A stretch of 64,000 nt of DNA, taken from positions 396,031,154-396,095,153 of the forward strand of contig JARDYH010000001.1 of assembly GCA_029215795.1 (NCBI GenBank), given 5' to 3'. The translations under genes and the position numbers were made by a program. A model generated the notes under the pieces. That model was not told the DNA's origin. It saw nothing but the letters and a program-made list of their open reading frames with translations, and searched no databases. The DNA is from Anniella stebbinsi. Lineage: Eukaryota > Chordata > Lepidosauria > Squamata > Anniellidae. This document shows positions 1 through 12,907 of the stretch, one piece after another. Numbering within the stretch: position 1 is the first letter of the stretch; every line of letters starts with the position of its first letter.

Positions 1-2242
1 ATTAATTTATGTATATGTAGGCTGACCATATGAAAAGGAGGACAGGGCTCATGTAACTTTAACAGTTGTAGAGAAAAGGGGATTTCAGCCAGTGTCATTT
101 GTATGCAATTAGTTCCTGGTGAAATTCCCTCTTCATCACAACAGTTAAAGTTGCAGAGGCCCTGCTTTCTTTTGTATCTGGTCACTCTAGTATAGTGCCT
201 GCACCTTTAACTGTTGTGATGAAGAGGGAATTTCACCAGGGACTAATTGCATACAAATTACACTGGCTGAAATTCCCTTTTCTCTACAACTTAAAGTTAC
301 ATGAGCCCTGTCCTCTTTTTCATATGGTCAGCCTATGCATATGAAATGTAGGAAAGGGCTCCATAAATTAGTGTAGTGTTTCTCCAACTTCTTAAAGTTG
401 TCCTCCATTCTGGACTTAATCTACACATGCCTCACTACCCCAAACCAGCAAACCAACACCAATAATCTGTTCCATAGGCTGGTAGTTGGAGATTCTTATG
501 TACACTTGCACGCAGCCAACTTTAATGTGACGGTCTGTGACTGAGCTACTAGTCCAATGTGAAGAGGATAGAACAGGACATCTTTGAATCCTTCCTAAAA
601 CCACACACAGGGAAGCATCATTAGAGCAGAGATGAAGCTCTTCCCAAGCTCATTTTTTTCCATTCAAATCAGGTTGGCATTGTCTCCAAGAAGTTCAGTG
701 TGGGTTACTGCGGGTCACCTGTATGGGGGCATTCAATTCGCCATGGCACCTGAAGGATGGGAGCATCAACTGTCTCAGGATTCTAGTTTTCCCTGGGTTC
801 CCCTAAATTCAGTGTAAATTTTTTTAACTGATTTACATAAGGAGAAGAAGGTACATTCAGAACATCAGTGATTAGAAGGTGTAGAGGAGAGAACTGGCTA
901 AATTGATCTGGTGTCAGACTCCTGAAGGTTACACAGAACCTAGGTATAGCTATTTGTCTGAAAAGAAAACTAAAAATTACAGGGCTGTGCAAATAGCAAT
1001 AATCAAAAAGGCATGCAATATCATACACAATGCAGCATCTTGCTGAAAGGTGAAAACAGGTTTTGTGCAAGCATGCACTATATCTGTTTAAATCTATCAG
1101 TGTTAATTTTACTACTAGTAGCCAGGTTAAACAGCTGATGGAATTAAGAATAAGGTTGATCAGATGAACAGGAATAGTAACAATCAGACTAATATTAGAA
1201 CAAAAAATGTAAAGAAATATCCTGTGAGTTTAAAAAGCTACAAGTTGAAGATGGGATAAAGGACATTTTGTACAATTATGTGAATTTCTCCTTTCCAAAT
1301 CACCTCTATGGAGACTTTATATTCTTAGCATTTTAAAGAAAAAACAGCCCATAGATTTCACTAAAAAGTTCATCAAACAAATAAAATTTGGAAATGTTAC
1401 GTCGTGTTAAATGACACCCAATTAAGTCTTGCTTCTCATTTTGGTAGGTTTGGCAGGCTTTTTCAGCATTGGTGAGTTTAGACCACCTGCACCCATGTAG
1501 GAAAATCTAAATGTTTGTATTCTTACTGAATTAGAGGTATAGTTTATACTGTGTTATAGGAATGTTTTCCTGCAGTAGTTACAGATGCCAGCTATGCAGA
1601 TTCCATAGGCTGTGCTATTCGCATTCAGATCCCCCATGAGCTCTGGACTCACTGGCAGGATGAAATGCCATAGATGTCTCAGTTGTAGAAATTGGCACAT
1701 CAGATCTTCAGAGTTAAGAGCCATCTAAATGGATTTATGCATATACTTTTTTATTGGAGCAGGAGGAGGAATATGTTTGCAAAATTTAGTGTGGCAGCAT
1801 GTTCCTTCTGAGATTAGGAACTTTACAGCTCTACTACCAATTTTTAACTCTGTCCCTGCTGTACACAACCGTCCTTCTAAAGTGTTCCTTTTTCTGTCCT
1901 GACTGTAAACTTCTAAGCTTCAATTATGTTCTCATTAAGTTAAGTGTATAACTCAGAGCAGGTACATGAACTCAATTTCCATTCTCTCATTATGGGGTAA
2001 TGAAATCAAAGGTGGTTTCTTATAGCTGGGTTAGATTCTATGATTCTGTAGGTAAACTTCGCAATGGGATATGCTAATGAGACCCCTGGACATTGCATTT
2101 GGGAGTCAATGTGTTATGCATAAAGGAATGGGGGTTGATAATATATTCCTAGATTGTAAACATGCATACTGCCTCAAAGAAGAAGAAATGAGGAAAAGTA
2201 TTCATGCACAATCTAACTGTGTTCTTCTTCTGTAATTTTTAG
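1..2242. other. NEO1 intron upstream of the first exon here (3' part)
   Basis: AT-rich intronic DNA between Ig1 (outside the window) and the Ig2 exon. It contains the palindromic MITE at 20-334. I see no coding exon in the rest. Confidence 0.85.
20..334. mobile_element. Palindromic MITE, Tc1/mariner-like
   Basis: The first half (GGCTGACCATATGAAAAGGA inward) is the near-perfect reverse complement of the second half, which ends in TTTTTCATATGGTCAGCC. Arms of about 150 bp include GTGAAATTCCCTCTTCATCA and its complement around a short spacer near 180. TA dinucleotides flank both ends (18-19 and 335-336), as expected for a Tc1/mariner-type insertion. It has no coding capacity. The family assignment is inferred from the TA duplication only. 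Confidence 0.8.
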
Positions 2243-2518
2243 GACTTCCAAGATTCACCACTCAGCCGGAGTCAGAATCTGTCAATAGAGGAAACAGCAT
2301 AGTTCTTAACTGTGAAGTCAATGCTGATCTAGCACCCTTTGTAAGGTGGGAGCTAGATCATAAGCCACTCTTTCTGGATGACCGAGTATTCAAATTGCCA
2401 AGTGGAGCTTTAATTGTTAGCAATGCTACGGATGAAGATGGCGGAACATATTGTTGTGTTATTGAAATTGGTGGTTCTCCCAAATACAGTGATGAAGCAG
2501 AGATTAAAGTTCTTCCAG
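2243..2518 (+). CDS. NEO1: NEO1 exon: Ig2 domain
   Basis: This 276-nt exon (phase 1 to 1) encodes a whole Ig domain. It starts [14 protein letters not shown] after the acceptor TTTTTAG and ends IKVLP before the donor GTACAG. The Ig core is visible as [18 protein letters not shown] and then GGTYCCVIE. The second C of YCC is the canonical disulphide cysteine. The first C is an extra cysteine where, as I recall, mammalian neogenin has Arg. Confidence 0.95.
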
Positions 2519-4737
2519 GTACAGACATGTGTGCTCAGGTTTTTCTCTCCTAGTTCTCCCTTTCAAATCACTAGTAAGATTATTTAACTAATATCAGAGA
2601 GGCTTCAGCAGCTTGATGTTCAAGGTTGTTAATTTTAAATGACATGCTACTCTATAGACTTCTGGGAGTAGCTCTCGTAAAAACTTACTTTAAAGGCTTT
2701 GGTGTGTTTTCGAAGCCAGACCACAGACCAGAGGATTCTTGAATAGTAACAGAATTTTCTTGTAATACACATTTTTGTAAGATACTTTTTACAGTCTTAG
2801 TCACCACAACAATGTAGTCTAAGGCCAGTCCTTGTGCCTATTCAAAATAACTTTTTCTAGTATAGTTACTAATTGGTGTGGTGATATTTTCTGAGCCAAA
2901 TTTCTATCGCAAGTTACATTGATTATGTCTTGGCAAAGTTTAAGGTGTAAAATGTGCATGCAGAAGCAAGTAAGAAGCAGCCTATTCCCGAGTAGTGCAT
3001 TCATAATTTTAGTGTTTTGTTAGCATCACTTTAAATTTCCTTATGTTGTAATAACCATAGGCTCTCTCATCACATTATTTGCAGAATCTGAAATTGCCTC
3101 AGATCTAATGTTCCTGAGACAGCCTTCCTCACTTACCAAAGTTACTGGACAGAGTGCAGTTTTGCCATGTGTTGCTGCAGGTATTCCCGCTCCTGTTATC
3201 AGATGGACAAGAAATGAAGAAGAGCTTGTTACAGAAAGGTGCGTAGTAGACTGGTGTTACATCTGGTCTTACTACTCTGCCACCCCTTCTCCTCTGGTTG
3301 CTCTACTCATCTGATGATGACTGCTATCTCTCATGGCTATTAGGAGCTGCATACTCTGTTGTCTATAAAATTATGTTTTTTAATGCATAAGTAATCATTC
3401 GAAAACTCAGTTCCCTAACAAAAACAATCCAATGGACACATTTAAGAAATGAATGCTTTTCCACTCTGGCAAAGTGTGAGTTAGTGCTTAAAAATTTATC
3501 TTGGAAAGTATTGTGATAATCAACTAAATGGTTACCTAGGGCTTTCCCACCACTCACTCCTCACAAAATGTGAACATCTAAAACTTAGATTCTGAGCAGC
3601 ACAGCAATGATTTTCAGTGCCTGGACAAGATTCTCTAAAACTCAAGTTGTCAATCAGTAGATGCTGAAATGTTAATACTGAGATGAGGATCTTGGCCCAC
3701 TCCAGTGAGGCAGCTCCCAGAAGTGTTGGCAATACTGAGTGGGAAGCTGAAGAAAACATGCTTGGGTAGCTATATCAAATACCCAGATGAATGTTGTAGA
3801 ACAGCGATATTAAGGAGTAATATTTAATAGGAGTAATATTTAATAGGGCTAGTAAAAACCAGCTCAACTCAAATTTGAAATGTTGTGCCAAGATGGATGA
3901 CCTCAAGAACTGAGGAGATAGGAATAACATGTGCTTTCAAGGTTTTCAGGAGAAGAAGAAAGGAGTGATTGGAAGCTTTTTTGTTAAGACATGTTTGTGA
4001 CTGGCTTTCAAATGCCGCAGAACGAGGCAGTAGTAACTGGAGAGTAGAATGTATAATACCATGTTAAAGGATGATGAAATCTTATAAAAGGAAGAAAAAA
4101 GGTGCTCACCTATTAAATAGAGGGTGGTCTGAGTTTCTTTTTAAAAAGATACACAAACCTACTATGACCCTTAAAATGTTTAGGGAGTCTTAGTTTGGTG
4201 CAGGATATATTTCATTGTACTTTCAAGCAATTAGGCCTGGGTTTTGATTTACTTGTGTGTTCTAAATCCTCAACTCAAGATGTCACAGCACATTACTATT
4301 GTTTATCAGGAGGCTAGATACACATATTTGCCACAGCTTCCCTCACATTTTGATTTTTGGGCAAATCAATGCAAAATATTTTTCTTTTAATTGGTAATGG
4401 AGGGAGATCGAAGAGAGGAATAGAAAATAGATCTTGTAAAATAACTAATTGGGGAATTAATGGTTCTTCTTCATGGTCTCTGTGCATGACATATATGGGC
4501 TCTGCGCCTGTGTAGAGCTTTGATTCAGGAAATTCTGTAGCTCATGATTGTTTGGGTGGGAACCTTCCCCCATCAGTCCTTAGCAGATTCCCGCCCAGCA
4601 TCTCAGTTCTCTTTCAAATGTCTAGCTGGTTGCCTCATAGAGAACTTTGCTCCTTTAATAAGAGTTTGTTAGTCTCACTGAGTAGTTAATTATTCTTCTT
4701 CCTTTTCTATCCAATCTTCTGTTGTTGTTTTTCATCC

Positions 4738-4770
<33 letters not shown>

Positions 4771-7700
4771 TAGTTAGGTTCTTTTCATTTCCATTGGATG
4801 TCTGCCTTGCATTAGCCCTACTATTTGGTTGGCTCATATGTGAATCTCATTATCCTGGAAGCCACCTGAAAAGTATAAAAACTTTATGTATGAATGGATG
4901 GATGTGTTTAATTCCTGGGTGTATTTGTTTATCTGCTAACACTGATGGATGTTCATATATATTCTGGTCTTGTTCAGTGTGCCCTTTGTTTCAATTATTA
5001 TTTCCTTCGTCGTTAATTACCAATTACCATGTTTTCTTGAGTTCGTATGCCTTGGATAATTATTATTGAAAAATTGACCTATCGCTTATAATCATTAGTG
5101 CAGCCTGATTTTCAGTATCCTAATGTGAGCAATGCAAAGGGTAACATATTAAGCATTTGTTACATTAATTGAGAAGATGCATAAAAATGAAAAAGAATAC
5201 AAAGAAATGGAATTCTGTAACCGAAATATGTTCAAATGAATTTGTTAAAAAAAAGTGGTTTGGCGTAGAGGGCCTTAAAATATTAATTGGATGTCCAGGT
5301 TGCTTAGGAATGTTATATATGTTTGTGCTCTTATCTTCTATCAGAACTTTTAAAAAAACAATTCACCAATCTGCCCTGTTTTGCATAGCTCTCAAAAATT
5401 TTTATTGCTGGCTGGGGGGACACTGAAGATAAATGATATTGCAGAAGATGATATTGGCACGTATACCTGCATTGCAGATAATGGAAATGAAACAATTGAA
5501 GCACAAGCTGATCTTACTATACAAGGTATGTAAATAATTTTTGAAAAAGAGATTAGTGATAGTACAGTTAAGGCCACAAAATTCTAAACGTAGTCTATGA
5601 GTGAGGCAGAGAAGATGCAGCCATTTCTAGTGCTCTGTAATTGGGGGTGAGGTTAACCATGGAAAATAATATAGCTCAGTGGTAGAGCACATGTTAATAC
5701 ACCTTCATCATCTTCTTGTGGCTGTCATTCACGTCCTGTGGAGTGTTTCCAGTTCTTCTTCGTGGTCTCTGTGCATCACACATATGGGCTCTGCGCCGGC
5801 GCCGAGCCCCAATCGGGAAACTTCACTAGCTAGCTTAGTGCTTTTTGGCGGGAACCCCTCCCCCACCATCCATTGCGCATGCTCCGGGTCCCGCCTTACC
5901 TCAGTTCTTCTTCGACCGCGTAGCTGATCGCCTCGCGGGAGACTTCTCCGAACGAATCCGTTCGTAGCTATCTGAAAGAAAATATATTTACTTGTAATTA
6001 GCTTAGTGTTAGGAGTTATATTGTTAGTTTAATATTTAAAAAAAAAAAAAAAAAAAAAATTATATATCTTAGTAATAGTTATAGAAATACTTGTTGTTTT
6101 AAGACTCCCTGTTCGTCTGAGTTATGGCGCAGGCGGCGCTATTTAAACATTGCTCAAGTTGTAGGGCAAAATTGACCCTAACCGATGGACACTCTTTGTG
6201 CCTCGTGTGTTTGGGGGAAGGGCATATTGTTGACTCCTGCCCCCATTGCATGACTTTTTCCCGCCAAACCAGGCGGATTCGGGCGGACAGACTTCGTAGC
6301 CTGCTATGGAGCAAGGCCTTGTCCGCGGTGGACCAGCCGCGCCAGCAGGCGGGGGACGCAGAGGCTGGCCAATCGACATCCGGTGAGCGCAGGCGGGCGC
6401 CTGTAAGTCGTTCAAAACCGGCATCTCCCTGCTCTTCCCCGTATAGGGACGCGGCAGAGGAACCTTTGCCACGACTTCTAACAAAGCCTTCCAAAAAGGC
6501 CACCCTCGCGACCAAGAAGTCTGGCAAGAGTAAAAAGGCATTGAAGTCGAAGCAGTCGACGGCACCAAAGCCCTCTTCGGCATCGAAACAGCCTACAGAC
6601 CATACGGCGTCGAGGGACGGCCGTTCTCCGATTCTTAAACGGCCTTCGACATCGGCAGTAGAGTCTTCTTCGGCACCGAAAAGATCTTCGACATCTGCAC
6701 CACTGCGTTCATCGGCATCGGCAACATCTTCGATACCGAAGCGATCTTCGACATCGACAACGCCGTCGGCGTCGAGGCTCCCGCCGACTTCGAAAGACCG
6801 ACCGCTTAAGCCATCGTCGGTATCGAGTCGTAGATCGACATCGTCGACACCACGGCGTCCTGAGCCGTCGATACCGACGCACCAGCCCTCGTCTTCGTTT
6901 AAGAAGCGTTCGACGCCGACGTCTGCGCGCCCGGCGTCTTCGCCGATCCCCTCTCAGAGGTCCCTGTCAATGACTCAGCGTGCTTCTTCGTTGCCGCCAC
7001 GACCGGTCCTCCAAGCCCTGGATATCGAAGCGGGCTCCTCGGATGTAGAGCTAATAGATGTCATCCCATCTGACATCTCTGTGGATCACGACGTTGATCG
7101 CAGATCTCATGAAGAGGATGTCCAACAACCTTCACCACTTGGGGGCGTTGCATCCCCGATGTCGAGAGATTCGAGAACAACTTATCGGTCTCGATCGCGG
7201 ACAAGATCCCAGTCTCACTCTCGATCCCGACACTGGGAATCGGCTTCTGATAGATCCAGGAGCAGGTCCCGACACCGCAGAGCCCCGCGCTACCTGTTCG
7301 ACCCCTATACAGGGAAGAGGATTGGACACTCGTCCTCGCAGCGACGACACCAGAACAGCACCACAGTAAGGCAACAGCCCTCTTCGACACCGGCCCACAC
7401 CTCGACGGCCTTGGTGCCAAGACCACTCTCTCCAACCTCGGGCGATGACTACCCTTCCGACGCGTCATCTATACGGTCCCGGGCCCCATCAGTCCCTTCT
7501 CCTCCTGAGGGGGTTGGCTCTACTGACAGACCTTCGCCATCGTTAGAATTAGGCTCCTTTTCAGACCAAATGCAAAGGATGGCACAATCTCTTGGTCTAG
7601 ACATTAACCAGCCACAGGAGGACCTCAACGATAAAATTTATGACGTGATGTACGCTGAGCCTGCACCTCAACTCACCCTGCCCTTGGTACCGACGCTCCT

Positions 7701-10700
7701 AAAAACGTTTAAGAGTGCGTGGGAGAATCCGGCAACAGTGGGGGCTACGTCAAAACGATTGGAGACATTGTATAAAGTTAAGGACGTTGAAACTCCATTC
7801 CTGTGTAGCCATCCTAGGCCAAACTCCATTGTAGTGGAATCATCGCAGGGACGCTCCACAAAAAGCCATTCTACTCCTGTGGACAAAGAGGGTAGGAAGT
7901 TGGATACGTTTGGTCGCCGTGTGTATGCTTCAGCAACGTTAGGGTTTAAGATAGCAAATTATCAGGCTACCATGGCAAGGTACCAGCTTTTTCTCTGGGA
8001 GAAGATCACTACGTTAACAGATTATCTCCCAGATGACCAACGTGAGCTGGCCAGGGTTTTCCAGGCTGAGGCCACAAGATTGTCTAGACAACAGCTAACC
8101 ACGGCGAACCACCAGACGGATTGCGCGGCTAAAGCCCTGGCGGGATCGATTGCGCTCCGTCGACATGCATGGTTGCGCTCTTCCACACTACCAGCGGAAA
8201 CAAAGACGCGGATCGAAGATCTCCCGTTCGACGGGGAGGGTCTGTTCCATTCGTCAACCGATAATACAATGGATGTCATCCATAAGTCGAAAATGACTGC
8301 TCGTAAGATGAGTGCACCCGTGCAACAGGTGCAGCAGCAGTCTCGCTCGCGTCGATGGTATCGATCTTTCCAGTACCAACCTCGACGACAGCAGGAGCGC
8401 ACACAGCGTTTCCAAGCACAACAACCGCAGTCTTCTTTCCAAGCCCGGAAAGCTGGCAACAGATACACCAAGGCACGTCGACAGGATCAGCCGTCAAAAC
8501 GGCGCCTTTGACTCCATTCCGATAACTTTGCCACAACATCGCACAACCAGGCTCCAACCCTTCCTGCACCGCTGGCAATCCTTAACAACGGACAAGTGGG
8601 TGCTTTCAACAATTGCAGAAGGCTACCTCATAGAGTTTCAAACTTATCCATCTCTAGGCACTGTGCGGACCACTCCACCGTCTCCCACACTGTTACAGGA
8701 AGCAACAACCCTGTTACAAAAGAGAGCAATCGTCCGCGTTCCCTCGCGGCAACTAAAAGCGGGTTTTTACTCGCGCTATTTCACGGTTCCAAAGAAAGAC
8801 GGCGGTCTTCGTCCTATAATGGACCTCAGACACTTGAACAAGTTTATAAAGCCAAGGAAATTTCGCATGATTACCTTAGCCCAGATCTTGCCACTACTCA
8901 AACGACACCGGTGGTTCACTTTGGTGGATCTCAAAGACGCCTATTTTCATATCCCAATACACCCAACTCATCGCAAGTATCTGAGATTCATTATAGGAAA
9001 AAGAGTATATCAGTTTTCAGTCCTTCCCTTTGGCCTCCGGACTGCACCAAGAGTTTTTACCAAGTGTATGGCCGTGGTGTGTGCCCATCTCAGATCACAG
9101 AATGTCGAGCTCTATCCCTACCTCGACGATTGGTTGATCGTTTCGCCAACCCAGTTGCAAGCACTCTCCGACGTCAGCCTCGTCACTTCTTGTCTCACCA
9201 GCTTGGGCCTAGAAATAAACAAAGAAAAGTCCATTTTTCATCCCACACAGATGATTCAATTTATAGGGGTGTTTCTAGACTCGACGGTGGGACGAGCGTA
9301 TCTACCAACCGAGCGCACTCGAACCATAGTGTCCCTCGCTTCGCGGCTCCAACGGGGCTCACGCACGACAGCGTTCACAGTGCTTCGCATGCTAGGATTC
9401 ATGGCCTCGGCAGTGTTCGTCGTTCGCTGGGCCCGCCTCCACATGCGCCCACTACAGCAGGTGCTTCTCCAGCGCTACCGTCCATGTCTAAACCCGAGGA
9501 AAATAATACTTACCATCCCGTCGGGTGTCCTCCCTTCTCTCCGTTGGTGGTCGTCCACAGCGAATCTGACCCACGGCATGCCCTTTCACAGCAGAGGTCC
9601 TACTCGAATGGTCACTACAGATGCTTCTCTGGAGGGATGGGGAGCTCACTACAACGACCTACAGATTCAAGGAAAATGGTCACAGTCAGAGTCCCAGCTC
9701 CATATCAATCTACTGGAAATGCTAGCAGTAAAGCGAGCGTTACACGCCTTCTTGCCACATCTTCAAGGGCAGCACGTCCGCATTCTGTCGGACAACACCA
9801 CTGTGGTGTGGTACATCAACAAAGAAGGCGGGACAAGATCTCGTCGCATTTTGCGTTTGACTCTAGATATGCTACAATGGGCCATTCGCAGAGACATCTG
9901 GCTGTCCGCGCTTCACATTGCCGGAACGGACAATGCGCAGGCAGACGCGCTCAGCCGGGAATTTACCGACACACACGAGTGGGAGTTGTCTCAGGAAGTG
10001 CTGCAACACCTGTTTACAAAGTGGGGCACCCCGTCGATAGACCTGTTTGCGACTTCTGCAAATGCCGTCTGCCAGGACTATTGTTCTCGGGCGGGGATTG
10101 GACCTGCATCGCTAGGAGATGCATTCCAATGGGACTGGTCCAACGGCTTCCTATATATGTTCCCCCCGTTTCCACTAATTGCGAAAACGGTGGTCAGGGC
10201 CAGCAGATCCTCTGTGAACGCGATACTGGTGACCCCTTGGTGGCCGAGACAACACTGGTTCACCGCACTTTATCGTCTGTCTCAAGGGATATGGTGGCGG
10301 CTGCCCAGGATACCGCACCTACTATCCAGGAACGCAGGAGCGATACTGCACCCGGACTTGCAGTCGCTGCACCTCACTGCGTGGCGGATCCAACCAGTTG
10401 GCAGTCTCTAGAGATGCCTTCAGCTCTGCGTTCCATATTCGAAGCCTCCATTAAATCATCTACGCGGGCTTCTTACACTAGAAAATGGAACCGTTTTCTG
10501 AAGTTTGCTAACGACAAGGGTTTTTCTGCACACGATGGCCCTGTATCGGGGGTCATCGACTTTTTGTATTCCCTTCATGCAGAAGGTTTAAAGCCTTCCT
10601 CGATCAAAGTCTACTTGGCGGCCATTTCAGGACAGCACGCTAAGATGGATGGCTATACGGCTTTTACACACCCGGTGGCGAAGACTTTTATGAAAGGATT

Positions 10701-12873
10701 ACGCCACATGTTCCCGCCAGTACGGCAGATTGTTCCTCAATGGAGCTTATCTGTTGTCTTAACGGCGCTGACGACAAAGCCGTTTGAACCGTTAGCCACA
10801 ATAGATCTCCGTTTGCTCACATTTAAGGCCATATTCCTGGTAGCTATAACATCCGCTAGACGCGCCTCAGAGCTAGCGGCGCTGATGGTGGGGCCTCCTT
10901 ATACTCAGTTTTTTCGGGACAAAGTTGTGTTACGTCCTGGTCCCTCGTTTGTCCCTAAAGTTTCTTCCATGTTCCACATTAACCAAGATATAGTTCTCCC
11001 AACTTTTTTTAAGGCGTCTGCGGATCCCCTTTCGGCGACCTTGCACGCACTGGATGTTCGACGTACGTTAGCTTTCTATAAAGAGAGAACAGAACCTATC
11101 CGTAGGTCGGATAAGCTGTTTATTTGTTACGGTGGAAAGACTAAGGGGTTGGCGGTTTCCTCCCAGCGTCTGGCCCATTGGATTGTGGACACTATTGTCC
11201 TGGCCTATCAAGTTCTTGGCAAACAGCCCCCAACTTCGTTCACAGCACACTCGACAAGGGGGCAAGCGACATCGTCGGCCCTGATCCATGGATCATCAGT
11301 TCCAGACATTTGCAGGGCAGCGACATGGTCGAGTGCATCAACTTTTGTGAAGCACTACAGGCTGGACGTTAGAGCGGCAAGGGACGCCTCGTTCGGCCGG
11401 GCGGTCCTGTCTTCCATCTGTCAGTGACCCACCAGCGTGCATCCCCTCCTCCGGTAAGTTTGGCTGATCAATCGCCCATATGTGTGATGCACAGAGACCA
11501 CGAAGAAGAAATGCAGGTTGCTTACCTGTAACTGTAGTTCTTCGAGTGGTCATCTGTGCATTCACACAACCCGCCCACCATCCCCTCGTTGCAACGCTAT
11601 GGTGTATGCAGGAGGATTAGAGCGCATATGCCTCCTATTTGTTTACCTAGTGCGAGGCCGTAACGCGGTCTCAGGGAACTGAGGTAAGGCGGGACCCGGA
11701 GCATGCGCAATGGATGGTGGGGGAGGGGTTCCCGCCAAAAAGCACTAAGCTAGCTAGTGAAGTTTCCCGATTGGGGCTCGGCGCCGGCGCAGAGCCCATA
11801 TGTGTGAATGCACAGATGACCACTCGAAGAACTACAGTTACAGGTAAGCAACCTGCATTTTCTTCCCCTCCTTGTGTACATATGAGTTGTCTTTCCACCA
11901 CTTGAACCAGTATCAATTTTTATGAAGTAAGTAATGCGAATACGTGTCATGGACAACATAGTCATTTGGGCCATTTCATGTTTATATTTTTACTAGCCCC
12001 TAATGGTGGGCAAGGTATATGTAGAAGGCAAGAAAGACCCGTATATAATGGAGGCCCATGACTGTGCTGTTTGTATTTTGTGCACAGAGATTAATCACAC
12101 CTGCCTCGTTGTATCCCTTTTGCTGAAGAAAGTCATGGGAAGGGATTGGCCCCACAACATTGCCTGCAAAGTGCCAAGCTTTTACTTTCTCCCAAAGAAA
12201 TAAATGTCAGCCATTCACTTAATGGGATTTTAAAAAGCTGTAGTTGAGGACCACATCTGCCCCTCATGACTCCAGTGTGACTGGGATAGGTGCAGTCCAC
12301 CCCCAGAATTTATTCCTAAATTACAGCCGGGTTGTATTTGCATAGTGCAATTGTGTAATCCCAGGTTCTATATCTTAGTCACACTAGAATGTGACGGAAT
12401 GTTGAGAAAGTGGGATGGAATTTTGAGAACTGACTTTTAATTTTAATCTATAATACGCCATTTTAAAATTTGATATGAAAACAGCTCAGTGGGTGCAATG
12501 GGAAACTCTGACCAGACTAAGATTTCCTCCTGGAATTTCTCTCGTTGGCTAAGGCAGGAACATATCCTTCACATACTCACTGGGGCAGAACTTGAATTTG
12601 GCCTCCTGTTTTATCCTCATTCTCAGGTGCAGAATTGGGGATGGCCATTTCAGATTGTTTTAGGGGAGAAAGGGGCACCTACACTATCACCAGAACTGAC
12701 TTCTTCTTTCCTCCACTTTTAAAACAAACAAACAAACAACAAAAAGCTGCTGTGGAAATAGCTACCATCATTCATGCAACATTTTTGGGAAGGAAATGTG
12801 ATGGCTTAAGCTTTGTTCTGGCTGCCCTGCCACTGGCTCAGGTGGTGGATTTTATATAGTTAATAGGAAGAAA

Positions 12874-12907
<34 letters not shown>

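Larger units (their letters stand above)
3239..5388. other. NEO1 intron splitting Ig3
   Basis: Contains a decayed DIRS terminal fragment (4464-4660) and an AAT microsatellite (4738-4771). The remainder is AT-rich with no feature I can name. Confidence 0.8.
5753..11860 (+). mobile_element. Near-complete DIRS-type tyrosine-recombinase retrotransposon
   Basis: This 6.1-kb element lies in the sense orientation of NEO1. Order: left inverted terminal repeat, A/T-rich leader with a 23-base A run, gag, RT/RNase H/Dam-like ORF, tyrosine recombinase ORF, internal complementary region (ICR), right inverted repeat. That is the standard DIRS layout, in which a recombinase replaces the DDE integrase and no target duplication is made. 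I see no duplication at its ends (left flank ..TTTCCAG, right flank TCTTCCCC..). All three frames are open and catalytic residues are present, so the copy is young by sequence criteria. GC content and CpG density are far above the flanking intron. Confidence 0.92.

Noticed and set aside
20..334. Long hairpin as a microRNA gene
   Set aside because: Length, symmetry and TA ends fit a MITE; no specific evidence for processing.
4722..5069. 115-codon frame with a poly-Asn run
   Set aside because: It is the AAT microsatellite and intron read through; no conserved domain.
7058..7369. 103-codon frame overlapping gag
   Set aside because: Another frame of the RS-domain region, with no domain of its own.
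6099..8578. Several minus-strand frames of 100-150 codons opposite DIRS gag
   Set aside because: Shadows produced by the GC-rich, stop-poor gag coding strand.
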